From NCBI RefSeq assembly GCF_037975245.1, contig NC_092573.1, positions 22,163,265 to 22,227,264 of the forward strand: a stretch of DNA of 64,000 bases, written 5' to 3'. The translations under genes were made by a program, and so were the position numbers. The notes below the pieces were generated by a model, which was given only the letters and a program-made list of their open reading frames with translations, was not told the DNA's origin and did not search any database. This document shows, one piece after another, positions 48,924 to 60,479 of this stretch (positions within the stretch are counted from its first letter, which is position 1; each line of letters opens with the position of its first letter). This DNA is from Apostichopus japonicus (lineage: Eukaryota; Echinodermata; Holothuroidea; Aspidochirotida; Stichopodidae).

Positions 48924-50929
48924 CCTGATGTCCTTATGATGGCTTCATGTTGCTATGTTCTTCAAGAAAATAATTCTGGATTGAAAGACAACGATGTTAC
49001 TCACAGGGCAGCTAGATCAATAACAGTAAAAGTCCAGCAAGTAAGATATGCACCATGTAATTCACTCCGCACCCAGACAGGAAAACGAATAGTGCCTTAT
49101 GTCTTAAATATTCACCCAGTAGCAATGATGGAATCCCATGCTACAGCCACATACTCTAGGTATGTAGGTAATATAATTGCAGTATTACAGCTGTAAGTGT
49201 TTCTCCAGCTATCTGTATACATGTGCAAAGTAAGGAATGGTTGGGAGAGGTGTGAAAGTAAAGAAGTTTAATCTATCAATAGGAGAGTTGATTCTCAGTA
49301 ACATACTGTTGGATATCATGTATTCTGCTTAATTTTGAATCTTCTCCAACATGCCAAGGATTTTTTGGAGAGAACATATGGAATTGTGGATTTCTTTGAA
49401 GGAACACTAGCCAATATGCTTAGTTTACATAGATATATATTCCCACAACATGTAATTCAAATTTCGAACACGTACAACCTTTATTTTTGCTTGGTCTTTT
49501 CTTATCATAATGTTATTGTGTAAAATTCCCTTACTAACATTAACTTATTAATCAAGATCAGTAAGGGATATGAGGTGTCCTCCTCAAAATAATCTCAGTC
49601 AAACCAAACAACACTGTTGCTATAGGCTAGTGTAAAAATCCCCAAAAATGAAAGAATCCAACACTAGACCTGTGTGATATGGGATATGATGCCAGCCTGG
49701 ATTTAAAAAATAATATACAAGTAACAGTTTAAATGTCTGAAGGAGATTACATGGCTATTTCCCGCTGTTTTCAACCAATTGTAACTATTGGAACTGATCA
49801 ACCGTCCAAGCACTGCACGAAGATTGACTAGTAATCATGATCAAAGCACAATAATTCTAGTTTCGCAGAACTAGGCCCTAGTCTACCTAACACCAACAGA
49901 CAAATTCAACCAGTGCTTTGTTAAATGAAGAGATGTTTCTGAAAACCCTGGTAAACTTATTTGATAAAATAACTCCGCTTGTACAACATATATATATATG
50001 TTTCCTTCTTGAAACTACAAGGTCACAAACGCAAAATGTACCTGAAAACACCTGCCAGAAATGAATCACAGCGTTGACTTTTCTCTAGTTCTCGACTTGA
50101 GGTGACATCAGCCTTTTAATGATAACACAACGTTTGTGTTGGTACTAGTGAAATAATTGAATTTGAAGATTTCTATAGGCTCTGGTCCAAAATCACTCCG
50201 AGAAGCTTGGGTAACGCGACAGTCTCATTTCACAGTAGTGCCAAACATACTTTTTTATCCTAGTTTCTTAAAACTAATTATTTCCGTGGCTATAGAAATA
50301 GTGTTTAAGTTTGTTCTCGACACTATCGGTGATACCAGTATAATTGTAAGTATTAAATATTATTTATTGGTGTAGGTTATGATGCTGTCAACATTTGCCA
50401 ACATACAGTTAGGCTACGTGTGTGTAACGTAAGTCCCTGGGAATGATTGATTCATTCACAATAAATTAGTTCAAGACCTGTAGATTACGTTAATTAGACG
50501 GACTAAGCCCTAGACTAAGTAATACTAACATATTGTAACACCCGACCACTGTTCATTTCTAAAATCCATACTAACGAAATAAAGACTTGCAATAGGTAAT
50601 ATGGTAGCAAAGTGCCTTGTTTTTGCAGAGGTCTTTCGAAGTTTCAGCAAGATTTTGTTGTAGTGAGGTCACCATACTTTTTTTCCCTCCAGAAATTCAG
50701 ATCTGGTTGTCAGATGGCCAACCAGAAAAATCCTTAAAACCTTGCCCTGCAGTGCAACACTAACTTCAGCACACTGAAGATTGTTATGATTACTACTCAG
50801 ATTAATAAAGTAAGTTGTGGTAGGGCCTAGGCCTAAAATGCTTGCCTGTTCCCAATTCGACTTTGTATTTTAACTAGATTGTAACTATTTTCTGTAACGT
50901 TTTTGTACTCAGTACATTAGGTTGCCGTC
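48924..50929. other. DIS3L-MYORG head-to-head intergenic region
   Basis: The region between the divergent starts must contain both promoters and leader exons. I see no TATA box, CpG-rich block or coding exon. Open frames here (for example 48918-49196) overlap the DIS3L start on the other strand or are AT-driven. A short TATATATATA tract lies at about 49988-49997. Confidence 0.45.
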
Positions 50930-53900
50930 ATGATCAGGAGGAAGATGGCCAAGACATTACTCATTTTGTCTGCTGCTGTTGCTGTTTTATCCACCATCTT
51001 TTGGAATGACTTGATGACATTTCTTGGTGGTTCAGCTACTAAAGGTAAGTTTGCACTATAGGTTATATCAAGCTTGAAAAAGGAAATGCAGGCTGATATA
51101 AAGAACTGTACTGTAAGGTTAACAGTTTAGAAAATTGTTTTATATGGCACAATATGAACAAGAATTTCCACAATAGATATGGCAAGATCTTTGTAGCCAT
51201 TTCCTTTTATTTTTTTCTCAGAGTTGACCCTTATGCTGAAGCTATAATACACCCTTACTGGGACAAATCAAATGCCACTCTTATCTTATCCCGGTGGAGT
51301 TGACATTCTTGTGTACATCTTATCAAATCCTTAACATAATTTTAACAATAATTATTGTACATTAACATTTTATGTTAAATGCATCTGACTTCCCAATCAA
51401 AAGGATCTGATGTATTCATTCACAGCAACTTGAATAGTTTCATATAACATTTGTGAAATTCACAAACAAAGAGATTTAGTAGGGTATGTGGTTATGTGAT
51501 TCTGTTGATTGTCAGTGAGCAAAATAGTATAAACATTCTCTGCCATCTAAAGATACATGTAAACCATATCACTTCCAAAGAAGATTCAGTCCATTATTTT
51601 GAAGCTCAGTGCTCCTTATTGCTATTTTCCTCTATATTGGTCCATCACATTTCACTTTTACACATATATACATCATTAGATCAACAGAATGATGGCCCTA
51701 AAAGCCCTACTGGTCTTACATATTTTCTACCCCTCTCTTACCTGTTTTGACTCTACTATTTTGCCTTCCCATTTACCTAGCCTTACAACAGGTCGCATTT
51801 TAGCACAGTGCCCTTTTGACCCTCGTCCTGGTCATCGTCAATACCCCTTTTCCTTCAAATTTACCACTCATAGAGCCTGTTCTGGTGATAATTTTTCTTT
51901 CGATTGAATTCACGTACTGTATTCTAACCGTGTTTTTGACTTCGTTCATCATCTAAATTTTCTCGACATATCATGCAGTTTAGTAAATTATACTTGACGA
52001 TATCATCAACCTCGATGGGAATCATAAATTTTATTGCCAGGGAGTCCAGGATTTTCCAAGGCATTTGATTAGTTTATATCTGTACAGATGAACCATTGAT
52101 CAGGGTAATGGAATATTGGGAATAGACTAGTCTTTCACATATATATATTATGTTTGAGGCTTGTAACATGATAATTTCTTCAAGGGAAATTCCAGTGTGA
52201 AGCCCCATTTCACTCAATTTATGATATGTGAACATAACCTATTTTGATGAGCTAAACACCTTCAATTACCTACAAAGTGGATGATAGTATGTGGCCTGGG
52301 ATGTCATCAGGATGCATGTTTTTCAAAAGGTTTACTAAGGCTACTATTATAACCTTGTTTGTTAATTTATTCTTGAAATCTGATATATTGGAACATTTGC
52401 ACAGCTGTTAATGTCCTCTGTATTTAGAATTGCATTAGAATAATACAACTTTTGGTAGAAATAGTATATTCTTCGGTGACTAAATTATTGAAAATAATAA
52501 GAAAACATTTTTTGTTGAACATTGCTAAATTGCCCTTTAGGATGCCATCATTCAATCTGCTGTTGCCAGATATGCAATTTACCAAATATCACCAAATTGA
52601 AGAAATTCATATCTTTGCAACAAAAATACTACACAGATGTGGTTATGGCCTAAGTTGTCGACCAATTTCAGCAATTTTGCTAAAGCAGTCAACTGCAGCC
52701 GTCAGAAGATGTTTTAAAATCCTCAGTTATTGAGTTTGTCACTTGTTTTTTTGTTTTTTGTAGTGTACCAAAGGCCATTTAAATCCACAGGTAATGAGTT
52801 TGTCACTTGCTTTTTTTTTGTAGTGTACCAAAGGTCTTTTAAATCCACAGTTAATGAATTTGTCACTTGTTTTTTTTTAGTGTACCAAAGGTCTTTTAAA
52901 TCCAAATTTATTAATGTTTGTCACTTGATTTTCTTAAAATTGCAGTATACCAAAGGGAAGGTTTAGTTATCACTCAGTCGAGTGCGGTCTCTTTTGCATG
53001 GCATGGTAAGGAGGTTCTTACAGGTCATTTGGGTACAGTTCTTTGGAACCACCCACAAGTGTGTCCTGATTCCCAGTTCTGTCTTGAATGGGAAGGCAAT
53101 GCTAAGTTGAAGGTAATTTGAAATTTTGTGGAATTCTCCCTTACTGTAGCTTATCGGGTGGGTTAGCTTTTAGTGGAGCATTGTATGTGAAGCTTCGACC
53201 CGAACCTTTGTCTGTTCTGAAGCAGATTGCTATCAAACTTATGTACTCTGCAGATCATTTTGTCTTTGTAAGTCTTGTCAAACTTGCAATTGTACTGTCC
53301 ATGAATATTGGTGTTTTCATCTGTGTTGTGGTGGCACCTGCTGTATGCAAAACAAGGAGCACTTTCAGTTCATTTTTTTTTTATAAAAGTGTGATGGGGG
53401 GGGGGGGGTAGGGCACATCTCCTGCACTGTTTGAGGTAAATTATAGTTTGACATATTTTCAAGGTTCAAGTTTATTTGTTCCATCATCATTAATTTATAT
53501 TTTATTACATGATTATTATTTAATTAATATACTTATATATAATAAATGATATGCAATAATCAGTATATATACATATGATGGGTAGAGGAGTCAGAATAAG
53601 CAAAGCTTTTCGAGTCTGACCCCTTACAATAAAGAAAGGAAAAGAAATAAAGAAAATAATTAGCAATGTGCTAATTACAAAAGAATAACAGCAACATTTA
53701 AGATTGGTCTAAATATGCATATAATTATATGTAATATGAAGTCGACATCAATTTTTTCTCAACCTATTTATAAAAGTATATAAGGTAATATTCAATTCAG
53801 TGAGATTAGATGAGAGTGAATTCCAGAGAGTCACACCACTTGAACGAATCTGGACTGTCTAAGTCTAGTTCTTGAATATGGAATGTAGTAGAGAATACAT

Positions 53901-55782
53901 CGATCTAGTGTTGTAATGATGCAGATTATATCTATACTGAAAATATGAGTTGTAAATAGGAGGAAGATTTCCATTATTAAACTTAAATATAAAAATACCA
54001 CAAAATATTTACTTGACTGCTAATTTATTTTCCTTTGCGTCAAAACTTTTCACTCTGTTAAGTATATATGATATCCCTATCATACTATTCCAGGTGGACT
54101 TTCAAGAATCAGGAGATATAGTCTGTCACCACATTCACTGGAAGGCAGCGAAGGACATCACATTACTGGAAGACTGTTACGACATGAAGTCTGCTCACTG
54201 GTACGGTGGTGGTGAAGTCTTTGAGCAACAATGGCCGCTTGAAGAATGGCAACTGCCGATGACACCTTACGTATCAGGAGACTTTCTGATCAACGAGGAT
54301 GCGAAATACAGTTACGGATCCATGCTTGAGCCATATTGGCTATCATCCAACGGGGTAGCTATACATGTCGATTCCTCCACTCCGCTTCACGTCGGCATCT
54401 CAAAGGAGAAACTTTGTCTGCGGAGCACTTACGAAAACTCTAAGTATCAGAACCATGGAAAGTCCCCACCTTCGATGGACTACAAGCTTTGTATCGGACG
54501 AAACGTGAAAGAAGTGCACGACTACATGAGGGCAAACTTCTTCTTCTTTCCTTCCAGTTGGCCCGACGAGAGGATGTTTAGAAGCCCGGTGTGGTCCACG
54601 TGGGCCCAGTATAAGACGGGCATCGACGAATCATCTATCATAGAGTTTGCCAAGGCTATCCGGGAGAACAACTTCAAGGACAGCCAGCTAGAAATCGACG
54701 ACGGGTTCCAAGTCGCCCATGGTGACTTTGTATTCGACGAGAAAAAATTCCCAAATCCTTCAAAGACGGTGCAGGAACTCCATGATATGGGCTTCAGAGT
54801 TACAGCTTGGGTAACCCCATTTGCAAATCTGGACTCTGAGGCATACAGAGAAGGTGCTAAGCTGGGATATTGGGTGAAGAATGCACATGGGGAGCCCGGG
54901 ATCATCAAGTGGTGGAATGGTCATGGAGCCGCGCTAGATTTCACCAACCCCGACGCTGCAAAGTGGTATGTTGATCGGCTGAAAAGATTTCAGGAGGAAA
55001 CGGGCATCGACTCTTTCAAATTCGATGCCGGTGAAGGATGCTATCTGATCGATAACTTTCAAACACATGCAGAGTTGAGCAACCCATGCGAATACACCGC
55101 ACATTATGCAAATACCGTAGCAACTCTCGGCAACCAGATCGAGATGAGGGCTGGGTGCAGAAACCAGGGCTTGCCAATTTTTTTCCGGATGATGGACAAG
55201 CATTCATCGTGGGGATGGGACGACGGTCTGAAAACGATGCTAACTACAGCAGTGACGTTTAGCATCATGGGTTATCCTTTTATTCTCCCTGATATGATCG
55301 GAGGAAATGCATATGACGGTCTTAATGTCCAAAAGACTGTGTTACCAGATAGGGAGCTCTTCATTCGATGGCTAGAACTGACTGCCTTTCTCCTGTCCAT
55401 GCAGTATTCCGTTCAACCGTGGGTCTTTGACGAAGAGGTGGTGAGAATCGCCCACAGGTGGACGACGTTTCACGGGGAAGTGATAACGCCAATGATTTTA
55501 GAAATTGTGCAAAAAGAAACAGTAGTCGATGGCAGTCCCATCATAAGACCTCTGTGGTGGATAGCCCCAACGGACAAGTATGCGACTAGGATAGACTGTG
55601 AATTCCTCGTAGGTAACGATATGCTTGTAGCACCTGTTGTTGATAAGGGCAGGAGGGCTAGGGATGTGTACCTACCAGAGGGGAATTGGATGGACCCAAG
55701 TGGCCAGGTGCTCTCCGGTGGGCGATGGTATGGTCGTATGAGAGCCCCTCTGGATGAAATTTTATATTTTGTTAAGCAGTAA
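50930..55782 (+). CDS. MYORG: Myogenesis-regulating glycosidase-like protein (GH31), complete, three coding exons
   Basis: A glycoside hydrolase family 31 protein of the MYORG/KIAA1161 type. The human protein is an ER/Golgi type II membrane alpha-galactosidase. Exons: 50930-51044, 52946-53112, 54094-55782. They total 1971 bp, 656 aa (human 714), in phase. Residues 8-26 are a signal anchor (LLILSAAVAVLSTIFW). The catalytic (beta/alpha)8 region lies in exon 3: the nucleophile motif SFKFDAGEG (Asp405) and the acid/base region SSWGWDDGL (Asp470 or Asp471), then LPDMIGGNAYDG. All look intact. MYORG-like proteins can be multi-copy in invertebrates, so direct orthology is not certain. Intron 1 ends in an unusual tandem repeat of its own acceptor. 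AATAAA at 56182-56187 is a candidate poly(A) signal. Confidence 0.93.
52735..52945 (+). repeat. Tandem copies of the exon 2 splice-acceptor region, with candidate 27-nt microexon
   Basis: Three units of about 60 bp precede the true exon 2 of the GH31 gene. Each has GTCACTTG, a T-rich tract, TAG and TGTACCAAAGG, which is the start of exon 2 (TATACCAAAGG at 52946) with one change. The first copy is bounded by a good acceptor (TTTTTTGTAG) and a donor (CACAG|GTAATG), defining a 27-nt exon, 52764-52790, that would insert nine residues in frame (about VYQRPFKST). In copies 2 (52824) and 3 (52881) the donor is lost. The repeat is clear; splicing is unproven. Confidence 0.6.
53455..53990 (-). mobile_element. 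LINE 3' end remnant, minus strand
   Basis: The reverse strand reads RTRLRQSRF then GVTLWNSLSSNLTELN and FINRLRKN before a stop near 53750, the typical last block of a non-LTR reverse transcriptase with one frameshift or stop visible. A long AT-rich 3' UTR with CTTTATTGTAAGGGGTCAGA follows. It lies in intron 2 of the GH31 gene, antisense to it. Confidence 0.6.
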
Positions 55783-56993
55783 TCTGTGCAATTTACAGTT
55801 AAGGCATAATTCACACCTACGCATGTATAGATTGAACAATGATGATGATGATGATCATCATCGCTGTTTTGATGGTAACAGTAATTCTACAACAAACAGA
55901 CCAGTCAGTGGCAATAGTGAAATATATAAATAGCTGGTGTAATTTAGTTTGAATGTTTTTAATTTTGCTGGTTTATTAACTTGAAATTACCCTGATCAAG
56001 AAGTGTTCAGACAAGTGAAATAATATTTTTATGTACACTGACTTTGTAATATAAAAATATCGAAGACACGTTTTGATACAAAATTTTTGATAAAAATGCA
56101 ATCATTAATGATTTTGCCATGTTTTGTTGTAAGTTGAAACAAAACCATTTTTGGTAAAAAATGGTAGAATACCAATTAATTAATAAATTACCCTACATAA
56201 TTAACTTGCTTCTGCTATACTGAAAGTAGCATGCTTCTTCTGTTCCTGTTCAGTGCTATTTTCATTTTTATGCAGAATATTTGCATTTTATAGATAAGCA
56301 GTACAAAATGTGTGCTAGCCGATTATGGTGCGTTTGTATAATAAGAGAATGAAGAGATACTATAAAGATACAATATTATTGAATGATTTTATTCAAATTT
56401 TGTATGTCAATGTTTTTATTAGCTAAAAGCTATCTTTCCCAATGGAATGTTTTCTTGCTTGTATACTAAGTTTAAATTGTTAGGGGAGGTATCTAATTGT
56501 ATCACATGTTTCATCAAAATTGTAAGAGGAATTACTAAATTAATATTCAAATGATCGCAACTGAAAAATATAAACAAAAAAAATCATATTAAATGTTTGG
56601 GATACAAAAGGTTCTGTATTGATCTGAATGATATTATATAGCTTGGTATATTGAGGACCATCTAAAGTGGATTAAACCTCATAGATTTCTCATAACTGCT
56701 GAGGCGCATTGAATTGCACAATGCACAAAAAAATGCACAATGAGTATGTATATCTTGGTCATAAATGTTATGCAACAAAATTCTAGTTAAGACACATGAC
56801 AATTGCTTTTGGTCAGTTTCAACCTATTTTTTATCTATTCATTCATTTGATTGTAATAAATGCAATATTTATTTGTTTGTTTTTTGTTTTTATTCCTTGC
56901 CAGATGCAAGAGGAACCTGTGAGATGGTGGTGGTGGGTGTGTGTGACGCCTTGGCTGGTAATAATATAATGGTAGTAATAAAGTGATATATGG
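55783..56993. other. GH31 gene 3' UTR and downstream AT-rich DNA
   Basis: AATAAA at 56182 gives a 3' UTR of about 400 bp; other AATAAA-like sites occur further on. A short GATGATGATGATGATCATCATC palindromic run lies near 55840-55862. Nothing else is recognised. Confidence 0.5.
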
Positions 56994-57390
56994 TGGGTAA
57001 ACTTCATACTTAGTATGTGGATGTACCTTCGTTTCCTGCTGAGTTCAAAGGTCATTTGAGGTCAACAGAGGTCAAAGTATGAAAACATTTTAATCGAGTT
57101 AACTCATAAAGTTGAGATTGGATGAACTCCATACGTAGTACATGAATGTACCTTATTGAGGAAAAGTACCCTATTGATTTCTGTGGAGGTCAATGGTCAT
57201 TTGAGGTAAACAGGTCAAATTCTGGAAACCTTGTAAACTGGATCACTCAACAACATTTTGGTGGATGAACTTAATATTAGTATGTATATGCACTATATTG
57301 AGTAGAAGAAACTCAATGTTTTCTGTGAAGGTCGAAGATCACTTGAGGCCAACAGATGTCATAGTCTGAAAACAATGTAAGCTCTCAAAC
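56994..57390. repeat. Diverged tandem repeat (about 130-bp unit) rich in AGGTCA half-sites
   Basis: Three units begin near 56994, 57117 and 57252. Each has a (A/G)TGAACT(T/C) start, an AGTATGT-type segment, TGTACCTT-like sequence and GGTCA(T/C)TTGAGG. In unit 1, AGGTCA occurs at 57049, 57059 and 57069 with four-base spacers, two overlapping DR4 arrangements of nuclear-receptor half-sites. Units 2 and 3 keep degraded versions. It is likely a repeat family unit rather than a designed enhancer. Confidence 0.65.
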
Positions 57391-60300
57391 TGGAACCATT
57401 TCTTAGAAAAATGGCTTTTCTATGTCACAGGATTTGACCTTTGCTCTTTTAGTGGCTGAGATGTTTTTTTGCTTCCACTAATGACTCTAATCTGTCATCA
57501 ACTTTCAGAAGGGTAGTACCTTTGCAATATGGTAATTTACTGAGAAACACATCTCATAGCTGAAAGCATCATTATATATTTGAAGATGTATGCAAATATA
57601 TAATATTACCAGTCACGTCCGCAAAGGGGTAATTAGGGCAGTGATGATGAAGTGGATTAAAAATTAGACACTGCTACAGGTGCAAACTCACCTTTAAACG
57701 ACACACACAAAGTCGGGAGTATTCAGTAGCACAACCTTGTGGTCAGAGCTAATTATAGACCTACTTTATACATTAAAGGTAGTCATTATAGGCCCTAAAT
57801 TATTTTATAACACGATATAATCGCTAGAAGTATTCAAAAAGTACTTTCCTGGAGGTCTTTACTCTCCAAATTGTTCTCAGACATCATTTTTAAGGAACAC
57901 ACAAGATGACTGAATATCCCAGTGAGGAAAATTTCCTCGAAGGTTGTAATAAAAACAGTTTGAGAATTATGATCAAAGTTGACCAAATTTGAATATCTAG
58001 CATATTTGGGGCAAACACTGCATATCCCTAAAATGGTCGGAGATTAGAATCCCCCTCTTCCCCCACCTCTGAAATCCTGTGCACTCCACTGCATGCATAT
58101 TACTTATCCCTGCCAAGTTCGTTAATATGTAAACCAGATGTTTGTTTTGTGGGGTGACTTTTAACTCCCCCCCCCCCCCCTTGTGTGCTCTCCGGGAACA
58201 TCACACCACTGAAAGTGAATGACGCATGTATGATACATGAGAGGGAACCATGACTGCTCTGGATGCTGAGTGTGCTGGATCGCTTCACTCTGGTATTGCG
58301 CAAGTCAGAAATTGGTACACGACAGCTGCTGTGACTGGTGACAAACGTAGTCAACGACGTGACAGCTTCAAAAAACAGGCTGAAAACATTTTCTGATTCT
58401 GGTATTAAACATAGCCTTCATTTTTTGATTATTCTAGGACCGCGACGTTTTCTAGGTCTAACTTGGAGGTTTAAGCGTTACAAACCTTCCGTATAAACCT
58501 TCCGTACTATAGTGCTAGCCTAGTACTAGTAGTAACAGTCAGGTACGTAAGGGGGATCGGTTTTGCGAGTTCTGTAACTTACACTCGATGTGTGTTCGGA
58601 CGAAAATCCTTTCCTGCACCTATACGATGGTGTTAGGTTAAAACTGCTTATGATAATTCCTGCGTATCCCCTCAAGTCTCATATCAGAAAAGCACAAAAA
58701 GGCAGGTGTGTAAATATGAATCTTAGCCTAACAAATGTAGCCTAGGCTAGTACTAATTGTTGGGGCTGTTCGCCAGGCATCGAAGGAATAACAATGTAGG
58801 CCAATACCCACTATTCGTCGTCGGGCATTTAATTAACCAATCAGAGCTCACAGCTTAGAAGATGCAGATTAACACAATTTGCACACATGCAATTGCAGGC
58901 TGCAAGACAATCCACATTTTAATCGGCTATCGTAATTTAGATGCTATTTCAACTAGCTCATGTATTCGGCACATGCATATAACAGTAACAGGTTAAAAAC
59001 TATGATCAGAACTGTTCGCACTTAACTATAGATAAAAAATGTGTGACTTTCAACATGCAATTCCATCTTTGTCCAGTTCCCAGCTGAATAGTACATGCGT
59101 CAGTCCTTATTTATCCAGCATGCTTGGGGAATATGATGATGCCTTGATTGCCTTCCCTTATTTACCTGGCAAAAACCAGATGATTATAGTGAGGGCACTA
59201 CACAATCGTCTAGCTGCCGGGCAAATAACATAATGCGCAAATACTGTAGGCTTGACCAATGCTAATAGCCACTCCTTGGTTAGGCTAAGTGGCCTGTGGT
59301 AGCATATTAGATTTTGTGATTTTATTTAACACAGAGGCCCGAAGGAAAGAAAATATGACCAGGATGCATTTGTCAATCAGAAATGTTTCTGTAGTTGGCT
59401 GCAATTCCACATACTTGCTGACATTTGACATGAATGTTAATCTTGCTGGTGGCTTTGCCTGGGATATTTTGTATTGAAACTTTCAATGGTCTAGTAAATT
59501 AGTCATATCAAACTATCATTTTTCTAGCCACAAATGTATTTAATTAAGTAATTTATGACAAGGAAAACACATGCCTAGTATAAAAACTGGCCATACTAAA
59601 AAATTCACTTCAGCCAAAGAAGAGTGAAAAGTGACTAAAATTAAGGAGTCAACTTTCAAATGCATCCTCACAAAGTTCACATAATGATAACTACTGTAAA
59701 GTTTTGGGTCAAAGTCAAACTTTTCCAAGCTAAAGTGCTGTAAAGTAAAACAAATTTAATGTGATCTTTGTAGAATTGAGAGCTTTATTTTCTTTCTCAA
59801 AGTTATTGAGGTTTGGGATGATTATTTATATTCCATACTGCATCTCTAACCAGCACAAGCAATGCACAGGACTTTAAATTTGAAGCTTTTGATATTTAAC
59901 ATTTTTGTGTAACGTTGAGAAAATGTACTACAAAGTGTCTACATGATAACTTATCAGATTGAAAGTTTGAGCTATTAGTGCATTACCTCATGATTAACAA
60001 CCCAGAAAGGACATAAGGTGATCACATTAATCACTACTAATAAATAATAAAACAAAAATTAATGGAAACATTATTTAATTATTGATGCACAGTCCCAAAT
60101 ATTCCCTAATTTTCAGATTTCTGTTTCACTGAAAATGAAGTTTGTCCATCTTTAATTCAAGTAGACTCATAAAGGCATTCTCTCCCTTTGAAAGCTAGTC
60201 GACAGTTGCAGCTACGAATAAAGTTGTAGGCAAAAGTCAGTTAAGCAATGAATCTCACTCATGTCTCCTACGGAAATATCCTATTGGGAACAGCTAATCT

Positions 60301-60479
60301 TTCAGCCTAATACTGTTGCCTTGGAGAGTGTTTTAAGTTCTTTTCCTTATTGGCACACAATGAGATAAGCACTTGTCATCAAAGGAGTGTTAAAAGTAAC
60401 TTTTCAAGTACCCTGAGACTTTGACATGTTTCTATCCTTTCCTCAGATCAAAGGAAAAAAGTAAACAAAGTTTGGCAAT
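57391..60479. other. Gene-free interval upstream of USE1
   Basis: No convincing exon. ATTAACCAATCAG at about 58832-58844 contains a CCAAT box. CCTCAG at about 60441-60446, 34 bp before the USE1 ATG, resembles an acceptor, so the USE1 leader exon may lie around 58.5-60 kb. A poly-C run is at 58168-58181. Confidence 0.4.

Noticed and set aside
51496-51907. Overlapping frames in intron 1 of the GH31 gene
   Set aside because: No match to GH31 proteins, and the exon 1 to exon 2 junction is already in phase without them.
54522-54908. Long minus-strand open frames across the GH31 exon (also 55470-55814)
   Set aside because: Shadow frames opposite a strongly supported coding exon.
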